From the NCBI GenBank assembly GCA_903888395.1, contig CAISTO010000075.1:1-5164 (forward strand): a stretch of DNA of 5,164 nucleotides. Direction: 5' to 3'. Every line of letters begins with the position of its first letter. The first letter of the stretch is position 1. This stretch comes from an uncultured Bacteroidota bacterium (GTDB lineage: Bacteria > Bacteroidota > Bacteroidia > UKL13-3). This document shows positions 1 through 5,164 of this stretch, piece after piece. The notes beneath the pieces are model-generated. The model was not told the DNA's origin, did no database searches, and saw only the letters and a list, made by a program, of their open reading frames with translations. The position numbers were made by a program, and so were the translations under genes.

Positions 1-162
1 ATAAAAATCTTGTACCAAACGCATATTTGCTTGCCAAGCAGCAAGAGTTGCCACGTCTTCTACATGGTAACCCTCCCAAAGTCCGTCACTGTCTCTAAAA
101 GTTTTCAAACCACTTTCAGCACTAATTCCAGCACCACTTAATACAACTAGTTTTTGTTTCAT
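1..162 (-). CDS. cobB: NAD-dependent protein deacylase, class III sirtuin (CobB-type), N-terminal part
   Basis: Sirtuins remove acetyl or longer acyl groups from protein lysines, using NAD+ and releasing nicotinamide and O-acyl-ADP-ribose; bacterial CobB is cytoplasmic. I translated the minus strand by hand from the ATG at 162-160. It gives 54 codons with no stop, and the rest lies beyond the left edge. Residues 5-18 carry the Rossmann NAD-binding signature (LVVLSGAGISAESG). TFR at 21-23 and DGLWEG at 26-31 follow, then VEDVAT at 34-39, all typical of CobB and SIRT5-like proteins. The last visible residue is Tyr54, in the LVQDFY context. In class III sirtuins this Tyr begins the Y-x-x-R pair that selects succinyl/malonyl-lysine, but the Arg would fall outside the window, so desuccinylase activity is only inferred. 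The start is clear because the first strand begins four residues after Met. There is no Shine-Dalgarno, as is usual in this phylum. The gene is divergent from the peptidase gene at 474. Confidence 0.93.
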   Translation of the reverse strand, partial: MKQKLVVLSGAGISAESGLKTFRDSDGLWEGYHVEDVATLAAWQANMRLVQDFY

Positions 163-262
163 TTATTCTAAAATTTAAAGATTGCGAAGATTAGAAAATT
201 TTATGGTTTAGAAAATCACTGCAGTTATTGAATTATTAGCTTAACATCTTAAACAAATATTT

Positions 263-297
263 CCCGCGGATTTCGTATATTACCGCAGATGTTTTCG
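263..297. repeat. Imperfect direct repeat in the GC-richer island
   Basis: CCCGCGGATTTCG at 263-275 and ACCGCAGATGTTTTCG at 282-297 are imperfect direct copies about 19 bp apart. The CCGC[GA]GAT..TTCG core resembles the 'CGCGGATTTCGCAGATT' type tandem repeats I recall from intergenic regions of many Bacteroidota genomes. I read it as a decayed remnant of that kind of repeat. An operator is possible, but the copies are too unequal to argue for one. Confidence 0.35.
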
Positions 298-315
298 AAC
301 ATTTTCGGAATCAAA

Positions 316-345
316 ATTTTTAAGATTTTAGGATTTTTAAGATTT
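316..345. repeat. 13-bp exact direct repeat, 17-bp spacing
   Basis: ATTTTTAAGATTT occurs at 316-328 and again, identically, at 333-345, with AGGA near the junction. The phase difference is 17 bp. The composition is so AT-rich that some chance similarity is expected, but 13 identical bases this close is more than background. It is probably intergenic repeat growth by slippage; no regulatory role is shown. Confidence 0.45.
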
Positions 346-394
346 CTAATTTTTCAAATTATCTCAAATGGTAAAGGTTTTTATTAATTGCTAA

Positions 395-450
395 TTCAAA
401 ATCCAAAATCTAACATTCAAAATTCCATTTCACAAATCACAATTCACAAA
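395..450. repeat. Degenerate heptanucleotide tandem array (8 units)
   Basis: Read in steps of seven from 395, the units are TTCAAAA, TCCAAAA, TCTAACA, TTCAAAA, TTCCATT, TCACAAA, TCACAAT and TCACAAA. Every unit begins with T followed by a pyrimidine. Units 1 and 4 are identical, as are units 6 and 8, and unit 7 differs from those by one base. A weaker ninth unit (TTGCTAA) may precede at 388. The array ends 23 bp before the peptidase start codon, so it falls in the expected promoter and leader region. It looks like a decayed short tandem repeat that expanded by slippage. Whether it affects expression cannot be judged from the sequence. Confidence 0.55.
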
Positions 451-473
451 TATTTTTTACTATAATTGCCTAC

Positions 474-3400
474 ATGAAAAAACTTTTTACATTCATAGCA
501 ATTTGCTTTACTAGTGCTAGTTTATTGGCACAAACTTACGATTATAGAAGTTTGCAAAATCCTCATTATTGGAAAAACAAAATGCCAAATGGTGCTTATT
601 GGCAACAAGATGTATTGTATAAAATCAAAGCTAATTTAGACGATAAAACCGATATTATTTCAGCCAGTGAGGAACTGACTTATTATAATAATTCGCCTGA
701 TACTTTGACTTTTGTATATTTTCATTTGTACCAAAATGCGTTTGTAAAAGGTGCCTATTTAGAAAACTTAAACTTGGCGAATAATTTTAAACAAAAATTT
801 GGAAAATATGAAGCCAACGGACAAGGAACAACCATTGAAAACATTTCGGTAAATGGTGTAAATTTAAAAACCAGTTTAGATAATTCCATTATCAAAGTTT
901 GGTTAACCGAACCTATTTATCCCAACGGGCAATGCACATTCAATTTGAACTTTAAAACTTATTTTGATGATGGTGGAAACCAACGCAGGCGCATGAAAAT
1001 GTATAAAGACGCTTGGGGGAACAAACATTTTAATGGAGTTCATTGGTATCCGCGTATATGTGTTTACGACCGAAAGTTTGGCTGGGAAACTGACCAACAT
1101 TTAGGCAAAGAATTTTATGGCGACTTTGGTCAATTTGAGTTAGAATTATCTTTCCCCAATAATTATATTTTAGATGGAACTGGTGAATTGCAAAACGAAA
1201 ATGAAGTATTGCCAACGGCACTCCGAGAAAAATTGGACTTAAAGAATTTTGCTAAAAAACCTTGGGATTCAGCGCCAGATTCTACCATTGTAAAACGTGA
1301 TGGAAGTATAAAAACATGGAAGTTCAGATCAGTAAACACGCACGATATTGCATGGAGTGCAGATCCTACATACAGAATTGGAGAAGTTCAATTACCATTG
1401 AAAAATGATAATAATAGAATTGTGCGTTGCATAGCTTTGGTGCAAGAACCACATGCAAGCGGTTGGCAAGATGCAGCTTTATTCTGTTCAAAAATAATTG
1501 AACTTTATAGCAATGATATTGGCGTTTATGCTTATCCGAAAATGATAGTGGCCGATGCAGCTGATGGCATGGAATATCCAATGATTACTTTAGATGGCGG
1601 AAGAAGCCCAGGATATTATGGTTTGTTTGCACATGAAATTGGCCATAATTGGTTTTTTGGAATGGTGGGAAATAACGAAACTTATAGAGCAAGTTTAGAT
1701 GAAGGATTTACCCAATTTTTAACGCATTGGAGCATGAGCAGATTGTTTCAAGAAAATCCAATTGTGAACACAAAAAATAAGTACATTAAAAAGTATTATA
1801 GACCTTTACCTTTATTAGACCAAAATGTATATTTGGGTTATGTACGTGATGCTATCAACGATGATGATCCTGCTTTAAATACACATAGCGATGACTTTAA
1901 TGGAGCTTTGAATCATGGTGGTGGATATGGAAATGTGTATTATAAAACTGCTACCATGTTATATAATTTACAATATGTATTAGGCGAAGATTTGTTTCAA
2001 AAATCAATGCAGCATTATTTTAACCAATGGAAAATGGCTCACCCCTATTTTGAAGATTTCAGGGCAAGTATTATTCAATACACTAAAATAGATTTGAACT
2101 GGTTTTTTGACCAATGGTTAGAGACTACTAAGAAACTAGATTATGCAGTTAAAAAGGTTAATAGGGTTGATAAGGTTGATGGAGTTAATGAAGGAACAAA
2201 TTTTGAGATACATTTTGAACGCAAAGGACAAATGCAAATGCCAGTTGACTTTACTGTTTATACCAAAGATTCAAGTTTTAAATTTTTAATTCCTAATACT
2301 TATTTCGCTAAAAAAACAAATGCAACCATACTTCCAGCTTGGAAAGGTTGGGGAATATTAAATGAAACTTACACGGCTAAAATCACATTGCCTGCAGGCA
2401 GTAAAATAACAAATATTCAAATTGATCCAAGTTACCGATTAGCTGATATCAAACAATTAGACAACAGTTTAAAATGTCCAATTCTATTTACTTTCGACCA
2501 TCAAATTAGTAACTCAATGGACCGAAAACATTATATTTTAAAATGGCGTCCTGATGTTTGGTATAATAATTACGATGGCGTAAAAGTAGGTTTACATTTG
2601 AACGGAAATTACATGAACCAGAAACATGTATTTTCATTTACTACATGGTACAACACTGCATTAGCTACAAATTACAATGAGGAAACTTATAATAAAAGTA
2701 GCAATATTTATCCTGTTCATTATAATTTAATTTACCGCCACCGAGTTGCAAAGCAATTAGATTTTGATTTACAATCACGTTTATTGGATGGTTTGTTCAT
2801 GAATAAAATTGGGTTCAATAAAACTATTCACAATACAGTTTATAAAGCAAACATAAAAAGTATGCGCAGGGTTCAAAAATATTATTTACCGTCTTATTCA
2901 AATATTAATATTAAGGGACTTTCTTTTTATCCCGACATTACCAGTTACGACCAATGGAATAATACTTTGAACTTAGAAATAGATCATAATTATAATATTG
3001 GAATTGGAGCTGGAAAAGTAATAATTGGCATGCGAACCTCAGCTATATTCTCCGACTTTGATTATGCAAGTTTGTACTTAAATTTAGTACAATATAATAG
3101 CTTTAAAAAGTTTGAATTAAAAACAAGAATATTTGCACAATACATGAGTGGAACCAATGCCGCACCTGAATCGCAGTTATATTTGTCGGGTGCAAATATG
3201 GAAGAAATGGTGGAAAACAAATTCACGCGTTCAGCTGGTATTTTACCTGCAAGTTGGTTTGATTATGGAGCAAGTACCAATCATTTTCAAATGGGTGGAG
3301 GATTAAATATTAGAGGATTCGCAGGTTATTTATTACCAGTAAATAATGGCATTGATCAATACTTTTTATACAAAGGAAATTCAGGTGCTTCAGTAAGTTT

Positions 3401-3734
3401 GGAATTAGAATACGATAAGTATTTTAACATTCCTGCACGAGGAATTTTCAAGAATTTACATTTGGATAGTTACTTGTTTTTAGATGCTGGAATTTTAAAA
3501 AGTAATGCTGCTAAAATATCTGAAACCAATTCGCAAACAAGTGTCATAACAACCAATTTATTGGCAAGTGCAGGACCAGGTTTTGCATTAACTATTAAAC
3601 GTTGGAGTTATTTTGATGGCATCAAACCTTTAACCATTCGTTTTGATATGCCATTGTATTTAAGCAATGTGCCTTATGTAGATAGTGACAATATCATATT
3701 CAGGTGGCAGTTTGGAATTAACAGATGTTTTTAA
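474..3734 (+). CDS. Secreted M1-family zinc metallopeptidase fused to a C-terminal Omp85-like outer-membrane beta-barrel
   Basis: M1 (gluzincin) peptidases cleave peptides at a single zinc. Residues 1-19 form a signal peptide (Lys-Lys, a hydrophobic run, then LLA before Gln20). An in-frame stop at 411-413 with no later Met fixes the start. The N-terminal beta domain includes HWYPR at 190-194. HEIGH at 387-391 and Glu410 fit HExxH-x18-E, giving zinc ligands His387, His391 and Glu410 and catalytic Glu388. The exopeptidase-loop position reads DGMEYP (364-369) instead of GAMEN. Tyr490, in the YYK context, is the probable transition-state Tyr. The helical part ends near WFFDQWLE (about 544-551), and a beta-sandwich runs to about 680. 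Residues from about 685 to 1086 have an alternating beta pattern with Omp85-like features: GGGLNIRGF at 941-949 (the RGF loop motif), FLDAG at 1002-1006, and a terminal Phe1086. POTRA domains are not visible. The protein is probably anchored in the outer membrane, with the peptidase in the periplasm or on the cell surface. Substrate unknown. The peptidase call is firm and the barrel class moderately so. Confidence 0.93.
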   Translation: MKKLFTFIAICFTSASLLAQTYDYRSLQNPHYWKNKMPNGAYWQQDVLYKIKANLDDKTDIISASEELTYYNNSPDTLTFVYFHLYQNAFVKGAYLENLNLANNFKQKFGKYEANGQGTTIENISVNGVNLKTSLDNSIIKVWLTEPIYPNGQCTFNLNFKTYFDDGGNQRRRMKMYKDAWGNKHFNGVHWYPRICVYDRKFGWETDQHLGKEFYGDFGQFELELSFPNNYILDGTGELQNENEVLPTALREKLDLKNFAKKPWDSAPDSTIVKRDGSIKTWKFRSVNTHDIAWSADPTYRIGEVQLPLKNDNNRIVRCIALVQEPHASGWQDAALFCSKIIELYSNDIGVYAYPKMIVADAADGMEYPMITLDGGRSPGYYGLFAHEIGHNWFFGMVGNNETYRASLDEGFTQFLTHWSMSRLFQENPIVNTKNKYIKKYYRPLPLLDQNVYLGYVRDAINDDDPALNTHSDDFNGALNHGGGYGNVYYKTATMLYNLQYVLGEDLFQKSMQHYFNQWKMAHPYFEDFRASIIQYTKIDLNWFFDQWLETTKKLDYAVKKVNRVDKVDGVNEGTNFEIHFERKGQMQMPVDFTVYTKDSSFKFLIPNTYFAKKTNATILPAWKGWGILNETYTAKITLPAGSKITNIQIDPSYRLADIKQLDNSLKCPILFTFDHQISNSMDRKHYILKWRPDVWYNNYDGVKVGLHLNGNYMNQKHVFSFTTWYNTALATNYNEETYNKSSNIYPVHYNLIYRHRVAKQLDFDLQSRLLDGLFMNKIGFNKTIHNTVYKANIKSMRRVQKYYLPSYSNINIKGLSFYPDITSYDQWNNTLNLEIDHNYNIGIGAGKVIIGMRTSAIFSDFDYASLYLNLVQYNSFKKFELKTRIFAQYMSGTNAAPESQLYLSGANMEEMVENKFTRSAGILPASWFDYGASTNHFQMGGGLNIRGFAGYLLPVNNGIDQYFLYKGNSGASVSLELEYDKYFNIPARGIFKNLHLDSYLFLDAGILKSNAAKISETNSQTSVITTNLLASAGPGFALTIKRWSYFDGIKPLTIRFDMPLYLSNVPYVDSDNIIFRWQFGINRCF
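2154..2189 (+). repeat. In-frame 9-bp tandem repeat inside the peptidase gene
   Basis: Four 9-bp units in a row (AAGGTTAAT, AGGGTTGAT, AAGGTTGAT, GGAGTTAAT) encode KVN-RVD-KVD-GVN, residues 561-572. They lie at the junction between the end of the helical catalytic domain and the following beta-sandwich. The pattern exists at the DNA level, not only in the protein, because the GTT valine codon and the flanking bases are kept. This suggests slippage or insertion of a short repeat into a tolerant linker. The frame stays open through it. Confidence 0.6.
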
Positions 3735-3762
3735 TTTATTAAATAAAAAAATAAAATAGGTT

Positions 3763-4065
3763 ATGGGCTTAGGATCAGAATTCAAAGAGTTTGCCATGAG
3801 GGGCAGCGTAATCGACTTAGCAGTTGGTGTGATTATTGGAGCAGCTTTTGGAAAAATAGTTGACTCCTTGGTAAACGATATTATTATGCCAATTGTTGGT
3901 ATTTTAATTGGTGGTTACGACTTTAGTAAACTATCGTATAAAATTGGTGAAGCCGAAATAAAATATGGTAATTTTATTCAAATTTTATTGGACTTTTTAT
4001 TCATAGCATTTGTGTTATTCATGATAATAAAAGCCATGAATAAAATGAAACGTAACCAAGCATAA
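3763..4065 (+). CDS. mscL: Large-conductance mechanosensitive channel MscL, short form lacking the C-terminal helix
   Basis: MscL is a homopentameric inner-membrane channel that opens under membrane tension and releases solutes during hypo-osmotic shock. The first ~45 residues align without gaps to E. coli MscL: the N-terminal amphipathic helix (EFKEFAMRG, 6-14), then TM1 with the pore constriction Leu19-Gly22-Val23 (DLAVGVIIGAAFGKIVDSL). DIIMP follows, then a short periplasmic loop with GGYDF and KYGNFIQ, and TM2 at about 72-92. The protein stops after MNKMKRNQA at 100 residues, against 136 in E. coli. About 7 residues are missing from the loop and about 29 from the tail, including the KEEVLLTEIRDLL-type cytoplasmic bundle helix. 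A TAG at 3757-3759, two codons upstream, fixes the start. The gene begins 28 bp after the peptidase stop and is followed 19 bp later by a terminator, so co-transcription with the peptidase is likely. A weak promoter of its own (TTTG at 3711, TAATTTAT at 3732) cannot be excluded. Confidence 0.96.
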   Translation: MGLGSEFKEFAMRGSVIDLAVGVIIGAAFGKIVDSLVNDIIMPIVGILIGGYDFSKLSYKIGEAEIKYGNFIQILLDFLFIAFVLFMIIKAMNKMKRNQA

Positions 4066-4084
4066 ATGATTTAAAAATAATCAC

Positions 4085-4118
4085 AAAAAAGCCAACTGAG
4101 AGATTAGTTGGCTTTTTT
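4085..4118 (+). terminator. Intrinsic terminator after mscL, probably bidirectional
   Basis: A perfect 13-bp inverted repeat (AAAAAAGCCAACT at 4085-4097, AGTTGGCTTTTTT at 4106-4118) encloses an 8-base loop. The core stem GCCAACT/AGTTGGC is followed by seven T on the plus strand. On the minus strand the same hairpin is followed by six T, so it can also stop transcripts of the convergent DUF4139 gene. It sits 19 bp past the mscL stop codon. Confidence 0.92.
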
Positions 4119-4140
4119 TGTCTATGTTATTTTCTTTATT

Positions 4141-4207
4141 CATCAATGCGAGGAACAAAGCAATTTTAACTTATCATGATGAGATTGCTTCGTGCCTCGC
4201 AATGACG
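4141..4207. repeat. REP-like imperfect palindrome between convergent genes
   Basis: The arms at 4141-4167 and 4181-4207 (27 bases each) are inverted copies that agree at 21 of 27 positions, around a 13-base loop. The right arm reads GATTGCTTCGTGCCTCGCAATGACG outward in essence, with TTGCTTCGTGCCTCGCAATG as its core. This resembles the 'CATTGCGAGG.ACGAAGCAATC' palindromes I recall as dispersed intergenic repeats in many bacteria, including Bacteroidota. The right arm fits that consensus better than the left, which has drifted (AACAAAGCAATTTT). It ends 8 bp from the end of the DUF4139 gene and has no T-run, so it is more likely a dispersed repeat than a terminator. Confidence 0.75.
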
Positions 4208-4215
4208 TATACTAT

Positions 4216-5164
4216 TTACAACCCAGCAACAGGCTTGTTTTTAGGGTACCTTATTTCGTAAGTAAAAGTAATTTTCTTACTGTCTTTTGAACCTAATTTG
4301 AGTCTCCATTTTAGTTTACCAGTTGGTTCATCTAACTCAGCATTATCGCCATCAATCAATGTTACTTTTATTTCGTTAGTACCTTGTACAATTGGAATTT
4401 GATCTTCTAACTCCATTTCTATGGCAATATTCTTGGTGTTTCTAACCATTAATTCTATGGTTCTTATTTCTATTTTCTCATTATCAATAAATTTAACCTT
4501 GAACTTTTCTTTTATTTTTTTGCGAGAAATGGCAATACTTTTATCCCTGCCTAAATTTACGCTCAAAGTATCGCTGGTGCTAAATGCGTCTAAGTACATT
4601 TCACCCACATAAGTTCCATCGAAGTATAAACGCGCATTTCCGGGAATTATATTCATGTCTTCCCAACCCACAATTTTAGCTTGTAAAAAAGCATCGGTAC
4701 ATAATTTTGGTACTGCAGCAAAAGCTAATTGCATTGGTACATTTCGTTGATTGATTAATACTTTATGCGCCCTGCCATCGCTAGCAATATTATAATTTAA
4801 CTTGATTTCATATTCTGTTCTTATCAAATTCTGACTGATATTGATATAATCAGTCAATGGTTTTTCTTCAATTTCTGATTGACTATAATCTTCTGCTTTC
4901 ATATCATCAGTTCCTACTGATTTTTTTGTGATGGCTTGAATTGGAACCATGGCATTGGATAAATAATTCACATTAGGTGATTTTTTGAAGGCCATAAAAC
5001 TTAAATACCACGGACTTAATTCTGGTTTAGAATTAGCCTCATTTGGATTAGAAGTACTTAAAGTTAAATTAGCATTTTTCCAGTCCAGTCCTGAGTTTTG
5101 GGTTACATTGGCATAGTATTTTAATTGAAAATTATTGGTAATGGTTGATGCTTGTAAATCGTAT
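4216..5164 (-). CDS. DUF4139 domain-containing protein (mucoidy inhibitor MuiA-like), C-terminal part
   Basis: The frame stays open from the TAA at 4218-4216 to the right edge, giving 315 visible residues. The ATG at 4995 is internal, because the 56 codons before it carry conserved family sequence; the true start lies outside the window. Counting from the edge, residues 1-56 include YDLQAS, YYANVTQNSGLDWKN (16-30), LTLSTSNP (33-40) and KPELSPWYL (46-54). These are the hallmark blocks of DUF4139. After a variable, charged stretch (about 62-110) come SDGRAHKV (128-135), WEDMNIIPGNARLYFDGTYVGE (around 167-188, given in part) and STSDTLSVNLGRDKS (195-209). The C-terminal beta domain ends in YEIRYPKNK. 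The family is largely beta-rich and of unknown biochemical function. The 'mucoidy inhibitor' name comes from distant relatives and should not be read as proof of role. Full-length members usually have a DUF4140 domain and coiled coil upstream, and a signal peptide; none can be seen here. It is convergent with mscL. Confidence 0.9.
   Translation of the reverse strand, partial: YDLQASTITNNFQLKYYANVTQNSGLDWKNANLTLSTSNPNEANSKPELSPWYLSFMAFKKSPNVNYLSNAMVPIQAITKKSVGTDDMKAEDYSQSEIEEKPLTDYINISQNLIRTEYEIKLNYNIASDGRAHKVLINQRNVPMQLAFAAVPKLCTDAFLQAKIVGWEDMNIIPGNARLYFDGTYVGEMYLDAFSTSDTLSVNLGRDKSIAISRKKIKEKFKVKFIDNEKIEIRTIELMVRNTKNIAIEMELEDQIPIVQGTNEIKVTLIDGDNAELDEPTGKLKWRLKLGSKDSKKITFTYEIRYPKNKPVAGL

Larger units (their letters stand above)
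163..473. other. Divergent intergenic spacer, AT-rich, no gene
   Basis: This 311-bp spacer separates the divergent sirtuin and peptidase genes and should hold both promoters. I see no ORF, tRNA, riboswitch or terminator hairpin in it. It is strongly AT-rich apart from one island at about 263-310 (CCGCGG, CCGCAG, TTCGAA). It contains three kinds of short repeat, listed separately. No good match to the Bacteroidota promoter (TTTG at -33, TAnnTTTG at -7) is present for either gene. The nearest -7-like string on the plus strand is TATAATTG at 461-468, but it lies only 5 bp before the start codon and has no TTTG at the right distance. Confidence 0.8.

Noticed and set aside
227..257. TTTG (complement of 254-257) with TAATAATT as a promoter for the sirtuin gene
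   Set aside because: The -33-like element is exact, but the -7 match is poor and the spacing is only approximate.
395..450. CRISPR array
   Set aside because: The repeat period is 7 bp with no unique spacers and no cas genes nearby. It is a simple degenerate tandem repeat.
461..468. TATAATTG as a -7 promoter element (TAnnTTTG-like) for the peptidase gene
   Set aside because: It matches 7 of 8 positions but lies only 5 bp from the ATG, which would make the transcript leaderless, and no TTTG is found about 20 bp upstream. In such AT-rich DNA this match is weak.
163..473. Riboswitch, small RNA or small ORF in the divergent spacer
   Set aside because: There is no stable GC-containing stem, no open frame with a credible start, and no conserved motif that I recognise.
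903..1581. Three minus-strand open frames of 63-71 codons (903-1100, 1030-1221, 1366-1581)
   Set aside because: They lie wholly inside the peptidase gene, overlap each other in part, and their translations show no family signature. They are antisense shadows.
4141..4207. The palindrome as an intrinsic terminator or small RNA
   Set aside because: There is no T-run on either side, the arms have six mismatches, and a much better terminator sits 23 bp away. A dispersed repeat fits better.
4421..4612. Plus-strand open frame of 63 codons with a hydrophobic translation
   Set aside because: It is antisense to the well-supported DUF4139 gene. Its hydrophobic residues come from reading Lys/Glu-rich AT codons in reverse.

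Overview
The window looks like a chromosomal segment from a member of the Bacteroidota. The evidence is AT-rich DNA (about one third G+C by eye), starts without Shine-Dalgarno sequences, and secreted proteins typical of that phylum. It shows no phage, plasmid, transposase, CRISPR, tRNA or rRNA signal. A lineage below phylum cannot be assigned safely; a Chitinophagales/Sphingobacteriia-like organism is a guess.

Layout. (1) At the left edge, on the minus strand, lie the first 54 codons of a class III sirtuin (CobB-type NAD-dependent deacylase). (2) A gene-free 311-bp spacer follows. It is very AT-rich and holds a 7-bp-period degenerate repeat and two other short repeats. (3) On the plus strand is a 1086-residue secreted protein. 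Its front two thirds are an M1-family (gluzincin) zinc peptidase, and its last ~400 residues look like a 16-strand outer-membrane beta-barrel of the Omp85/surface-antigen type. (4) After 28 bp comes mscL, a mechanosensitive channel gene of only 100 codons that lacks the usual C-terminal cytoplasmic helix. (5) A strong, probably bidirectional hairpin terminator and a 67-bp REP-like palindrome separate the convergent genes. (6) On the minus strand, running off the right edge, is the C-terminal 315 residues of a DUF4139 (MuiA-like) protein.

How the parts relate. The M1-barrel gene and mscL are close enough to be co-transcribed and both encode envelope proteins, but nothing shows a shared pathway. 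The sirtuin is divergent and the DUF4139 gene convergent, so each is a separate transcription unit. Most of the window is ordinary Bacteroidota housekeeping. The items that most deserve follow-up are the peptidase-barrel fusion without visible POTRA domains, the tail-less MscL, and the periodic repeats in the upstream spacer and inside the peptidase gene.
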